Source: Burkholderiaceae bacterium
GTDB taxonomy: Bacteria; Pseudomonadota; Gammaproteobacteria; Burkholderiales; Burkholderiaceae_E
Reading direction: 5' to 3'
DNA: 32,399 nt
Assembly: GCA_016710525.1 (NCBI GenBank)
Contig: JADJVQ010000148.1
Span: 1-32,399 of the forward strand
In this document: in pieces, positions 17,784 through 25,721 of the stretch
Position numbering within the stretch: position 1 is the first letter of the stretch
Layout: the number at the start of each line of letters is the position of its first letter
Made by a program: the position numbers and the translations under genes
The notes under the pieces: model-generated
Seen by the model: only the letters and a program-made list of their open reading frames with translations
Database searches by the model: none
Told to the model about the DNA's origin: nothing

Positions 17784-19052
17784 GTGTCAGTCATCATCGA
17801 TCGCCGCCTGAACGACCGCAACAAGAGCGCCACCAACCGTGAGCGCTTCATCCGCCGTTACAAGGCGCACGTGCAGCGGGCGGTCACCGACATGGTGGCC
17901 GAGCGGTCGATTCGCGACATGGAGCGCGGCGGCCAGGTCAAGATTCCCGTCAAGGACATCGCCGAGCCTTCGTTTCGCCATGGGCCGGGTGGCGATCGCG
18001 AGTACGTGCATCCGGGCAATCGCAAGTTCATGCCCGGCGACCGCTTTCCGCGGCCCCAGGGCGGCCAGGGTCAGGGCAGTGGCGGTGAAGGGGGCGACGG
18101 CGATGGCGAAGACAGCTTCGCGTTCACGCTGTCCAAGGAAGAGTTCATGCAGCTCTTCTTCGACGACCTCGAACTGCCTCGGCTCGCCCGCACCGCGATG
18201 GGCGAGATCCGCCAGAACAAGATGCAGCGCGCCGGCTACACGCCCAACGGGTCGCCGACCAACCTGTCGGTGGCACGCAGCCTGCGCAATGCGCTGGGCC
18301 GGCGCATCGCGCTGACCGCATCGGCGCGCCGCGAACTGGCCGAACTGGAGGCCGCCGGCGAAACCTCCGACGAGGCGGCAGGCGGGCCGGACGAGGCCGG
18401 GGTGGCCGAGCGCATCGTCGAACTGAAGAAGCGCATCGACCGGGTTCCGTTCCTGGAGGAACTCGACCTGCGCTTTCGCCATCGGGTTCCGGTCTCGCAG
18501 CCGATGAGCCAGGCGGTGATGTTCTGCCTGATGGACGTGTCGGCCTCGATGGACGAGCGCAAGAAGGATCTCGCCAAGCGATTCTTCACCCTGCTGTACC
18601 TGTTCCTGTCGCGCAAGTACGAAAAGGTCGAGGTCGTGTTCGTGCGGCACACCGACGATGCCGAAGAGGTCGACGAAGAGCACTTCTTCCAAGATCCCAA
18701 GACGGGCGGCACCGTGGTCTATTCGGCGCTGAAGCTGATGCACGAGATCATCGAGGCGCGGTTTCCGCCCGACGCCTGGAACATCTACGGCGCACAGGCC
18801 TCGGACGGCGACGCGTTCGGTGCCGATCCTGAAAAGAGCCGCGGATTCCTTCAGGACAGCCTGCTGCCGCTGGTGCGCTACTACGCGTACATCGAGGTGC
18901 CCGACGAGCACTCGCGCTTCTCGACGCTGGCGGCGGCGTATCGTCGGATCGAGAGCGAACGGTTTGCGATGCGCGAGGTCCGCGAGGTGCGGGATATCTA
19001 TCCGGTTCTGCGCGACCTGTTCGCCAAGCAGCCGGCAGCCAGGGGACGCTGA
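17784..19052 (+). CDS. yeaH: YeaH/YhbH family protein (DUF444, von Willebrand A-like)
   Basis: An intact 422-residue protein starting with GTG at 17784 behind GAAGGA. The N-terminus MSVIIDRRLNDRNKSATNRE and the block RSIRDMERGGQVKIPVKDI are typical. A Gly/Asp-rich linker (residues 92-110) follows, then a VWA-like domain with the metal-site motif DVSASM at about 251-256 and conserved FLSRKYEKVEVVFVRHTDDA and GGTVVYSALKLMHEII. The family is encoded next to PrkA and SpoVR in many bacteria and is thought to act with the PrkA kinase. The A of its TGA stop is the first base of the spoVR start (one-base overlap), which indicates translational coupling. Confidence 0.94.
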   Translation: MSVIIDRRLNDRNKSATNRERFIRRYKAHVQRAVTDMVAERSIRDMERGGQVKIPVKDIAEPSFRHGPGGDREYVHPGNRKFMPGDRFPRPQGGQGQGSGGEGGDGDGEDSFAFTLSKEEFMQLFFDDLELPRLARTAMGEIRQNKMQRAGYTPNGSPTNLSVARSLRNALGRRIALTASARRELAELEAAGETSDEAAGGPDEAGVAERIVELKKRIDRVPFLEELDLRFRHRVPVSQPMSQAVMFCLMDVSASMDERKKDLAKRFFTLLYLFLSRKYEKVEVVFVRHTDDAEEVDEEHFFQDPKTGGTVVYSALKLMHEIIEARFPPDAWNIYGAQASDGDAFGADPEKSRGFLQDSLLPLVRYYAYIEVPDEHSRFSTLAAAYRRIESERFAMREVREVRDIYPVLRDLFAKQPAARGR

Positions 19053-20614
19053 TGGACACGCAACCGACCGTGATGATCACCCAGGCGCCGCCGGCCGCCC
19101 GCGAGGACGCGGCGATCGCGCCCCGCCAGCCGCTGTCTTCGGGCGGCCAGTGGACCTTCGATCTCATTGCCGAATACGACACCGCGATCCGCGAGATCGC
19201 GGTCGGCGAGTTCGGCCTCGATTGTTATCCCAACCAGATCGAGATCATCGCCAGCGAGCAGATGCTCGACGCCTACGCCTCGGTGGGACTGCCGATCAGC
19301 TATCCGCATTGGAGCTTCGGCAAGGAGTTCATCCGCAACGAGCACGATTATCGCAAGGGCGCGCGCGGCCTGGCCTACGAGATCGTGATCAACTCCAACC
19401 CCTGCATCAGCTACCTGATGGAGGAGAACACGATGCCGCTGCAGGCGCTGGTCATCGCGCATGCCTGCTACGGGCACAACTCGTTCTTCAAGGGCAACTA
19501 CCTGTTTCGCCAGTGGACCAACGCCGACGCGATCATCGATTACATGGTCTTCGCGCGCCAGTACGTGATGCGCTGCGAAGAGCGCCATGGCATCGCCGCG
19601 GTCGAGGAAGTGCTCGATGCCTGCCATGCGCTGCAGGACTACGGTGTGAGCCGCTACAGCCATCCGCGCCCGCTGTCGGCCGACGATGAACGCCGGCGCC
19701 TGCGCGAGCGCGAAGAGTACCTGTGGACCCAGTACGACGAAATCTGGCGCACGGTACCGACCAAGGCCGCCGTGCCCGGCACGCCGAGCACGCCCGGATT
19801 CCAGCAGGAGCCCCAGGAGAACCTGCTGTACTTCGTCGAAAAATTCTCGCCGCGGCTGGCCCCCTGGCAGCGCGAGCTGGTGCGCATCGTGCGCAAGGCG
19901 GCGCAGTACTTCTACCCGCAGGGTCTGACCAAGGTCATGAACGAGGGCTGGGCCACGTTCTGGCACTACACCATCCTCAACCGGCTCTACGACAAGGGGC
20001 TGGTCAACGACGGCTTCATGATCGAGGTCCTGGCCTCGCACACCAATGTGATCGCGCAGCGCGGGTTCGACGAACGCGGCTATGGGGGCTTCAATCCGTA
20101 TGCCCTGGGCTTCGCGATGTTCACCGACATCCGCCGGATCTGCGAAAACCCCACTGCCGAAGACCGGCACTGGTTTCCCGACATCGCCGGCGGCGACTGG
20201 CACAAGGTGCTCGATTTTGCGATGCGCAATTACAAGGACGAGTCGTTCATCGCACAGTACCTGTCGCCGCGCCTGATCCGCGAATTCCACCTGTTCGCGA
20301 TTGCCGACCATGCCGGCGACAGCGAACTCGAGGTCGATTCGATCCACAACGAAGCCGGCTATCGGCGTGTGCGCCGGCTGCTGGCCGATCAGTACGACCG
20401 CGATTCCCGCCTTCCCGACATCCAGGTGACGGGCTTCGATCGCGATGGCGACCGCAGCCTGACCGTGCGTCATCGCCGTCACCGCGGCCGCCCTCTGACC
20501 GACGAAGCCGGCAAGGTGCTGGCGCACCTGCACAAGCTGTGGGGTTTCAAGCTGCGTTTCGAGACCATCGGTGAAGAAGGGCAGATGCTGGGCGTGCGCG
20601 ACATCGTCGACTGA
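19052..20614 (+). CDS. spoVR: SpoVR family protein (YcgB-like)
   Basis: An intact 520-residue protein. Recognisable blocks are YDTAIREIAVGEFGLDCYPN, YASVGLPISYPHWSFGKEFI, YLMEENTMPLQALVIAHACY, YGHNSFFKGNYLFRQWT, TKVMNEGWATFWHYTILNRL and YLSPRLIREFHLFAI. SpoVR was first described in Bacillus as affecting spore cortex, but in Gram-negatives it belongs with PrkA and YeaH to a conserved starvation or stationary-phase set of unsolved biochemistry. It overlaps yeaH by one base (TGATG at 19050-19054). A short 8-bp tandem repeat follows its stop codon. Confidence 0.94.
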   Translation: MDTQPTVMITQAPPAAREDAAIAPRQPLSSGGQWTFDLIAEYDTAIREIAVGEFGLDCYPNQIEIIASEQMLDAYASVGLPISYPHWSFGKEFIRNEHDYRKGARGLAYEIVINSNPCISYLMEENTMPLQALVIAHACYGHNSFFKGNYLFRQWTNADAIIDYMVFARQYVMRCEERHGIAAVEEVLDACHALQDYGVSRYSHPRPLSADDERRRLREREEYLWTQYDEIWRTVPTKAAVPGTPSTPGFQQEPQENLLYFVEKFSPRLAPWQRELVRIVRKAAQYFYPQGLTKVMNEGWATFWHYTILNRLYDKGLVNDGFMIEVLASHTNVIAQRGFDERGYGGFNPYALGFAMFTDIRRICENPTAEDRHWFPDIAGGDWHKVLDFAMRNYKDESFIAQYLSPRLIREFHLFAIADHAGDSELEVDSIHNEAGYRRVRRLLADQYDRDSRLPDIQVTGFDRDGDRSLTVRHRRHRGRPLTDEAGKVLAHLHKLWGFKLRFETIGEEGQMLGVRDIVD

Positions 20615-20654
20615 CCGTCCACCCGTCCACTCGTCCACTCGTCCACCCGTCCAC
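20615..20654. repeat. Five tandem 8-bp repeats (YCGTCCAC)
   Basis: Directly after the spoVR stop there are five copies of the octamer CCGTCCAC, with copies three and four having T in the first position. They are contiguous and sit between convergent genes. Length variation between strains would be expected. No function is visible. Confidence 0.9.
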
Positions 20655-20656
20655 CC

Positions 20657-20670
20657 GGGCGCTGGCGCCC
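20657..20670. terminator. Short GC hairpin between convergent spoVR and YedI-like genes
   Basis: GGGCGCTGGCGCCC is a perfect palindrome (GGGCG stem, CTGG loop, CGCCC) a few bases behind the tandem repeat and before the stop of the opposing gene at 20683. No T tract follows on either strand, so a terminator role is only suggested by its place. Confidence 0.35.
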
Positions 20671-20682
20671 GCCGCCGCCCGG

Positions 20683-21651
20683 TCAGTGCGAGCCCTCGGG
20701 CGCCTGCGGTCCCCGGACCTTGCGGATCAGCCCGCGCGTGGCGTTCACGGCGGCCAGTACGAGGCCCCCGGCGAGCAGCCCGGTCAGGCCATCGGCCAGC
20801 AGCGAGGCGAGCAAGGTGCCGGATGCGCCCAGCACCGTGCCGACGGTCGTTGTCAGCGACTCGATCGCGTGGTGCAGCCACGGCAGGCCGTGGGTCAGAA
20901 TGCCGCCACCCACCAGAAACATCGCGGCGGTGCCGGCGATCGACAGCCCCTTCATCAGCCAGGGAGCCGCGCGCAGCAGGCCGCGGCCCAGGCCGCGGCG
21001 CGCCGCGCTCGACCAGCCGTCGCCGGGCAGGCGGCTCAGGTGCAGCCCGACGTCGTCGATCTTCACGATGCCCGCCACCAGGCCGTACACCCCCGCGGTC
21101 ATGATCGCTGCCACCGCGGACAGCACCAGCAGCTGGGTTCCCAGCGATGCGGCGGCGACCGTGCCCAGTGTGATGGCGATGATCTCCGCCGACAGGATGA
21201 AGTCGGTGCGAATCGCGCCGCGGATCTTGGTCTTCTCGAAGGCGACCAGGTCGACCACCGGGTCGGCCACCGCCTGCACCAGTTTGGTGTGGTCGGCTTC
21301 GAGCTCCTCATGGCTGTGCAGATAGCGGTGAGCGAGCTTCTCGAAGCCCTCGAAGCACAGGTAGGCGCCGCCCACCATCAGCAGCGGCGTGATCGCCCAC
21401 GGGGCGAATGCGCTGATGGCCAGCGCCGTGGGCACCAGGATCGCCTTGTTGAGCGCAGATCCGCGTGCCACGGCCCACACGACCGGCAGTTCTCGATCGG
21501 CCCTGACGCCGGCCACCTGCTGGGCGTTGAGCGCGAGATCGTCGCCCAGGACGCCGGCGGTCTTCTGGGATGCCATCCGCGTGAGCAGTGCCACGTCGTC
21601 CAGGACGCTGGCGATGTCGTCCAGCAGGGCAAGCAGGCTTGCAGCGGCCAT
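20683..21651 (-). CDS. YedI family inner-membrane protein (DUF808)
   Basis: An intact 322-residue membrane protein. The soluble N-terminus MAAASLLALLDDIASVLDDV, then LLTRMASQKTAGVLGDDLAL and VWAVARGSALNKAILVPTAL, is the family signature, as is FEGFEKLAHRYLHSHEE. Hydrophobic segments occur at AILVPTALAISAFAPWAITP, LLMVGGAYLCFEG, AEIIAITLGTVAAASL, LLVLSAVAAIMTAGVYGLVA, IAGTAAMFLVGGGILTHGL and LADGLTGLLAGGLVLAAVNA. The family has no settled biochemical role. It stands alone on the minus strand between spoVR and the SMP-30-like gene, 45 bases after the latter. Confidence 0.92.
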   Translation of the reverse strand: MAAASLLALLDDIASVLDDVALLTRMASQKTAGVLGDDLALNAQQVAGVRADRELPVVWAVARGSALNKAILVPTALAISAFAPWAITPLLMVGGAYLCFEGFEKLAHRYLHSHEELEADHTKLVQAVADPVVDLVAFEKTKIRGAIRTDFILSAEIIAITLGTVAAASLGTQLLVLSAVAAIMTAGVYGLVAGIVKIDDVGLHLSRLPGDGWSSAARRGLGRGLLRAAPWLMKGLSIAGTAAMFLVGGGILTHGLPWLHHAIESLTTTVGTVLGASGTLLASLLADGLTGLLAGGLVLAAVNATRGLIRKVRGPQAPEGSH

Positions 21652-21696
21652 TCAGCGATCCTTTCGGTTCAGGGTGAGGCGGTTGCGGACCGGCGG

Positions 21697-22644
21697 TCAG
21701 CCGCCGGCAACACCTCGGGTATTGACGTAGAGCGCATACACCGACTGGCTGGCGGCCATGAACAGCCGATTGCCCATCGGACCCCCGAAACAGACATTGG
21801 CGCAGCGTTCGGGCAGGCGCACCCGTCCGATCGGCCGCCCCTGCGGATTGAAGATCATCACGCCGTCCAGGTCGGGATTGCCCATTCCCCAGCCGCACCA
21901 CAGGTTGCCGGCGATGTCGCAGCGCATGCCGTCGGGCGTGCCGGGACCTGCGTCGATGAAGACCCGCCGATTCTCCAGGCGGGCGCCCTTGTGCCCGACA
22001 TCGAAGGCGAGGATGCTGCGCGGACTGGTGCCGCACTCGACGATGTACAGGATCGATTCGTCCGGCGAGAAGCACAGGCCATTGGGCCGGTCGATGCCGT
22101 CGGCCACCTTGTCGATGCGCCCGCTGGCGCCATCGATCCGGTACACATCGGTCGGCAGTTCGGCATCGGCGCGGCGGCCTTCATAGTCGCCCAGCAGCCC
22201 GAATGGCGGATCGGTGAACCAGATCGAGCCATCGGACTTCACGACCACGTCGTTGGGGGAATTCAGCCGTTTGCCTTCGTACCGGTCGGCCAGCACGCTC
22301 AGCGAGCCGTCGGGTTCGGTGCGGACCACGCGCCGCCCGAGATGTTCGCAGGTGATCAGCCGGCCCTGGCGGTCGCGGGTATTGCCGTTGGCATACCCGG
22401 TGGGCTGGCGGAACACGCTGACGGCGCCGCTGCGCTCGTCCCAGCGCAGCATCCGGTCGTTCGGGATGTCGCTCCAGATCAGGCAGCCGTGGTCGCCGAA
22501 CCAGACGGGGCCTTCGGCCCATCGGCAGCCGGTGGCGATGCGCTCGACCGCCGCGCTGTTGATGCGGTAGGGGCGGAACGACTCGTCGAGGATCTCGATG
22601 GCCGGGTCGGGGTAGAACTCGCTGGGGCGCCAGGGGTGGGACAT
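21697..22644 (-). CDS. SMP-30/gluconolactonase-like family protein
   Basis: A 315-residue six-bladed propeller hydrolase, counted from the ATG at 22644, which has GGAG six bases upstream; a longer frame reaches 22758 but lacks such a site and would enter the divergent promoter. Metal-site residues can be read: Glu in CRWAEGPVWFGD, Asn in KRLNSPNDVVVKSDG and Asp in PGTPDGMRCDIAGN. Other family sequence includes YANGNTRDRQGRLITCEHLG and IDRPNGLCFSPDESILYIVE. The enzymes open sugar lactones or act on similar esters with a divalent ion. There is no evident signal peptide. Substrate unknown. Confidence 0.9.
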   Translation of the reverse strand: MSHPWRPSEFYPDPAIEILDESFRPYRINSAAVERIATGCRWAEGPVWFGDHGCLIWSDIPNDRMLRWDERSGAVSVFRQPTGYANGNTRDRQGRLITCEHLGRRVVRTEPDGSLSVLADRYEGKRLNSPNDVVVKSDGSIWFTDPPFGLLGDYEGRRADAELPTDVYRIDGASGRIDKVADGIDRPNGLCFSPDESILYIVECGTSPRSILAFDVGHKGARLENRRVFIDAGPGTPDGMRCDIAGNLWCGWGMGNPDLDGVMIFNPQGRPIGRVRLPERCANVCFGGPMGNRLFMAASQSVYALYVNTRGVAGG

Positions 22645-22751
22645 CGGGACTCCGTTTCTGGGCGATTTATCGGACAGGGCGTCTGTGTGGCAGCGGGGTT
22701 GCGGACAACAGCGCGCGGCATGACGGTCCGCGCACAGTGCACAATACTGGC
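22645..22751. promoter_or_regulatory. Divergent gap, SMP-30-like / glutaredoxin-like genes
   Basis: A 107-base gap between divergent starts must contain both promoters. No strong consensus is seen. The glutaredoxin-like gene has only a poor ribosome binding site in front of its ATG, so it may be leaderless or start elsewhere. Confidence 0.4.
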
Positions 22752-23117
22752 ATGACACGCCCGATCCTCGACGAATCGCACCTCCATCCGGCCATCCGCG
22801 ACAAGGTCTCCGGTCTGCATGCCGATATCCTTCGCGAAGTCGCCGATGCGGTCGCCCGCAATGCCGTCGTCGTGGTCGGCATGAAGGTCAACCCGTTCCC
22901 CCGCAAGGCGCGCCGCCTGCTCGACGCCAAGTCGATCCCGTACGTCTACCTGGAGTACGGCAGCTACCTGAACCAGTGGCGGCGTCGCACCGCGCTGAAG
23001 ATGTGGACCGGCTGGCCGACGCTGCCGATCATCTTCGTGAAGGGGGTGATGATCGGCGGAGCCGACGACCTCGCCCGGCTGATCGACAGCGGCGAACTCG
23101 ACCGCCTGCTCGCCTGA
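22752..23117 (+). CDS. Glutaredoxin-like protein without any cysteine
   Basis: A 121-residue protein of thioredoxin/glutaredoxin fold. The strand VVVVGMKVNPFPRKARRLLD occupies the place of the active-site strand and helix. IPYVYLEYGSYLNQWRRR is an extended middle region, WTGWPTLPIIFVKGVMIGG carries the cis-Pro (TLP), and ADDLARLIDSGELDRLLA matches the C-terminal GG-x-DDL helix. In dithiol or CGFS glutaredoxins a Cys lies in the loop before the helix; here it reads NPFPRKA, and the second common Cys (GGCDD) is Ala. There is no Cys in the protein, so disulfide exchange by the usual route is not possible. Close relatives of this kind may exist in other betaproteobacteria. The start could also be an upstream ATG at 22737 (five residues more). 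Confidence 0.8.
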   Translation: MTRPILDESHLHPAIRDKVSGLHADILREVADAVARNAVVVVGMKVNPFPRKARRLLDAKSIPYVYLEYGSYLNQWRRRTALKMWTGWPTLPIIFVKGVMIGGADDLARLIDSGELDRLLA

Positions 23118-23151
23118 ACACAAGGGGCCCCCGCGGCCGAAGGAATCCCGG

Positions 23152-24543
23152 ATGGCGCAAGCCGCATTTCAGTACGTCAATACCAGCGGCAGCGGCCAGC
23201 TGCAGCTGCAGCTGCTCGCCACCGGCCTGCCGACGGGGTCGCTGGCTTTCAACTTCGACTTCAGCTTCGATTCGCCGGCGGTCACCTTCGATCGCATCGT
23301 GTTCGGCGGTACCGCGAGCAGTTCGCTGGCGACCAGCGTCTCCGGCTCGCGTGTTTCGATCGCGGTGACCGGCACGGTGCTGCCATCGGACAGCGGCGCC
23401 CTGGCCACGCTGTATTTCAACAAAGCGGCTGCCGGTGTGCTGGACGTCGATGTGTCGCGATTGGCGTTCCAGGACGCCGCGGCCACTTTTTCCGATCCGG
23501 CGCCCTTGTCGCTGCAGGCGCCGGTCACGCCGCTGCCGGTGTTCGGCCTGGTCGAGACCACCCTGCCCGAGGACGCCGTTTTCGGCTGGGTGCCGTCGGT
23601 CGCCAATGGCGATCCGCTGACCTTCCCGACCGTGTCGGCGGTGCCGGCACGGACCCCCGGCGGGCTCCCCCCTAATACCAAGCCAACCCCCAACCCCTGC
23701 CGCGCACCCCCGGCCACCACGCCTCACCCACCCACCACCCGGCCACCATCGAGATCGGCCGCTGGCGCGCGCGGCCTCCATTGGGGTTTGCCCCGCCACG
23801 GGCGAGTCTCGCTGGCCCCCCGGGCGGCTGGGGGGGCGCCCGGCCGGCTACCCCCCCCGCACTCGGCCGACACCCCCCCAGGCCGGCACACCGATGGCGG
23901 CAATGGCACCGACACGATGTCGTACACCCAGGCCCGTACGGCGCTGCAGGTCGGACGGGTCGACGGTTCCTTGCGTGTGGTCGGTCCGGACAGCGTCGAT
24001 GTGCTGAACAGCATCGAAATCTTGCGCTTCGCCAGCCAGTCCGTCGGCGTCGTCGAGCCGCCGCGCGAGACCTCGCCGGCGTACGGGGCCGACAACCGCT
24101 TCCTGTTCGATCCCACCTATTATCTGCTGGCCAACTGGGATCTGGTTCCGGCGCTGACGATGGCCGGCGCGTCGGATCACTTCTTCGCCAGCGGCGGCGC
24201 CGAAGGTCGCCAGCCGGCCAGCTGGTTCAATGCCCAGTTCTATGCCCACCGCTACCCGGACCTGGCGGCCTATGCGGGGGCGCCCGCGCTGCTGTTCGCC
24301 CATTACAACCTGTTCGGGGTCTGGGAGGGGAGGGCCGCCAACGTGGCCTTGCAGTCGTTCGACGGCACGCGCTACCTCGCCGACAACCCCGACGTCGCGC
24401 AGTACGTGCAGGCCAACCTGGCCGACTTCCGCGGCAGTACCGACAATGGCGCGATTGCGCACTTCGTCATCTATGGCGAACACGAGGGCCGCTCGGCCTT
24501 CACCGAGGCCGGTGTCGAGATCACCTTCGACTTCCTGATCTGA
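23152..24543 (+). CDS. Probable secreted protein: cohesin-like N-domain, RTX remnant, C-terminal EGR repeats
   Basis: Start ATG at 23152 behind AAGGA. Residues about 1-115 (FNFDFSFDSPAVTFDRIVFG, VLPSDSGALATLYFNKAAAG) resemble a cohesin-like beta domain. LVETTLPEDAVFGWVPSVAN begins a tandem cadherin-like (VCBS) type region, which is cut off. Between about 23650 and 23900 the sequence becomes implausibly Pro- and Arg-rich, with C and G runs. It then resumes with DGGNGTDTMSYTQART (an RTX-like nonapeptide) and VDVLNSIEILRFA. The C-terminal 150 residues have three repeats of the type FDPTYYLLANWDL...GGAEGR, FYAHRYPDL...FGVWEGR and YLADNPDVAQYV...YGEHEGR. There is no signal peptide, so type I secretion by a C-terminal signal is likely. 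The frame stays open through the bad segment, but I suspect a collapsed or mis-sequenced repeat. Confidence 0.65.
   Translation: MAQAAFQYVNTSGSGQLQLQLLATGLPTGSLAFNFDFSFDSPAVTFDRIVFGGTASSSLATSVSGSRVSIAVTGTVLPSDSGALATLYFNKAAAGVLDVDVSRLAFQDAAATFSDPAPLSLQAPVTPLPVFGLVETTLPEDAVFGWVPSVANGDPLTFPTVSAVPARTPGGLPPNTKPTPNPCRAPPATTPHPPTTRPPSRSAAGARGLHWGLPRHGRVSLAPRAAGGAPGRLPPPHSADTPPGRHTDGGNGTDTMSYTQARTALQVGRVDGSLRVVGPDSVDVLNSIEILRFASQSVGVVEPPRETSPAYGADNRFLFDPTYYLLANWDLVPALTMAGASDHFFASGGAEGRQPASWFNAQFYAHRYPDLAAYAGAPALLFAHYNLFGVWEGRAANVALQSFDGTRYLADNPDVAQYVQANLADFRGSTDNGAIAHFVIYGEHEGRSAFTEAGVEITFDFLI
23650..23900. other. Low-quality or collapsed segment inside the secreted-protein gene
   Basis: Runs of C and G of seven to eight bases (for example near 23668, 23830, 23852 and 23873) and a C-rich, nearly simple composition mark this segment. 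The translated product (PNTKPTPNPCRAPPATTP and the like) resembles none of the flanking domains. The flanks belong to repeat-rich protein families in which many RTX or cadherin-like copies are normal, so missing repeats are likely. Confidence 0.6.
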
Positions 24544-24670
24544 GGGCCGCGCGCGCCCGCGGGCTGCGCTTCGGGCGGCCTGGGCGGGGCCGGGCGGCCG
24601 GCTGGCGCGGCCGTCCGCGCGATGGACACGGTAGTATCCCGGGCACAACAACCATTCCGGGAGACAAACC

Positions 24671-25645
24671 ATGGGTTCCCTTAGCCTGATCGTTGGCGGC
24701 ATTGCGATGGCCGCCATGCTGATGTCACAGCCTTGCGCGGCTCAGACCTATCCCAGCAAGCCGATCCGCATCGTCGTCCCCTTCGTGGCCGGCGGATCGT
24801 CGGACATCGTCGCGCGCAGCGTGGCCGCGCGCATGCAGACCACCATCGGTCAGAACGTGGTGGTCGAGAACCGGCCGGGCGCCAATGGTGCGATCGCCGC
24901 CGAGTTCGTCATGCGTTCGCCGCCCGACGGCTACACGATCATGGTCGGTTCGATCGGGACCTTCGCGATCAACTCGGCGCTGTACCCCAAGCTGCCCTAC
25001 GATCCGCTCAAGGACCTCGAGCCCCTGACGCTGGCGGTCACCACGCCCAACGTCCTGGTGGCCAACACCAAGTTTCCGGCGTCCAGCGTGAAAGAGCTGA
25101 TCGCGTACGCGCGCAAGAATCCAGGCAAGCTGACCTACGCGTCCTCCGGCACCGGTTCCTCCGATCATCTGTCGGCCGAGCTGTTCAAGCTGCAGACCGG
25201 CACGTTCGGCGTGCACATCCCCTACCGGGGCGGCGCTGCCGCGATGGCCGACCTGATGGGCGGCAATGTCGATGTGTCGTTCCAGAACCTGGGCGCGGCG
25301 ATGCCGCACATCAAGTCCGGCCGCCTGAAGGCGCTCGCGGTCACCAGCGAAGCGCGGCGCAGCCAGCTGCCCGAGACGCCCACGATGATCGAGCAGGGCG
25401 TGCCAGGCTTCGTGGTGACCTCGTGGCAGGCGTTCATGGGGCCCAAGGGCATGCCACGGGACGTGGTTGCCCGGTTGAGCAGCGAACTCGTGGCGGCGCT
25501 GAATTCGGCCGAAGTCAGGACCCGCTTCGGGCAGCAGGGCTTCGATATCGTCGCCGACAAGCCGGAGTCGTTCGCCGATTTCCAGCGCAAGGAAATCGCC
25601 CGCTGGCGCGAGGTGGTGCAGAAGAAGGGCCTGACCCCTGAATGA
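24671..25645 (+). CDS. Bug-family (TctC-like) periplasmic substrate-binding protein
   Basis: An intact 324-residue binding protein with the ribosome binding site GGGAGA nine bases before the ATG. The signal peptide (IVGGIAMAAMLMSQPCAAQ) is cleaved before TYPSKPIRIVVPFVAGGSSD, the family hallmark. GQNVVVENRPGANGAIAAEF, MRSPPDGYTIMVGSIGTFAI and FGVHIPYRGGAAAMADLMGG follow, and the C-terminal FAGFQRKE-type helix reads FADFQRKEIARWREVVQKKG. The ligand is presumably an organic acid; no transporter membrane gene is nearby. It is followed 76 bases later by a second Bug gene, which suggests tandem duplication or a small cluster of such genes. Confidence 0.93.
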   Translation: MGSLSLIVGGIAMAAMLMSQPCAAQTYPSKPIRIVVPFVAGGSSDIVARSVAARMQTTIGQNVVVENRPGANGAIAAEFVMRSPPDGYTIMVGSIGTFAINSALYPKLPYDPLKDLEPLTLAVTTPNVLVANTKFPASSVKELIAYARKNPGKLTYASSGTGSSDHLSAELFKLQTGTFGVHIPYRGGAAAMADLMGGNVDVSFQNLGAAMPHIKSGRLKALAVTSEARRSQLPETPTMIEQGVPGFVVTSWQAFMGPKGMPRDVVARLSSELVAALNSAEVRTRFGQQGFDIVADKPESFADFQRKEIARWREVVQKKGLTPE

Positions 25646-25721
25646 GGTTTTGCGACAATGCCGGGCTCCCCGCGACGGCGGGCCTTGCGCACCGACGCTT
25701 CCTGTACCGGATACCGATGTC

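Noticed and set aside
20615..20654. Possible CRISPR-like array
   Set aside because: The 8-bp units are contiguous without spacers; it is a simple tandem repeat, and no cas genes are present.
20686..22755. Very long open frame on the plus strand opposite the YedI-like and SMP-30-like genes
   Set aside because: It is antisense to two genes with clear family motifs, and its Gln/His/Arg/Ala-rich product has no recognisable domain. Such frames are expected in high-GC DNA.
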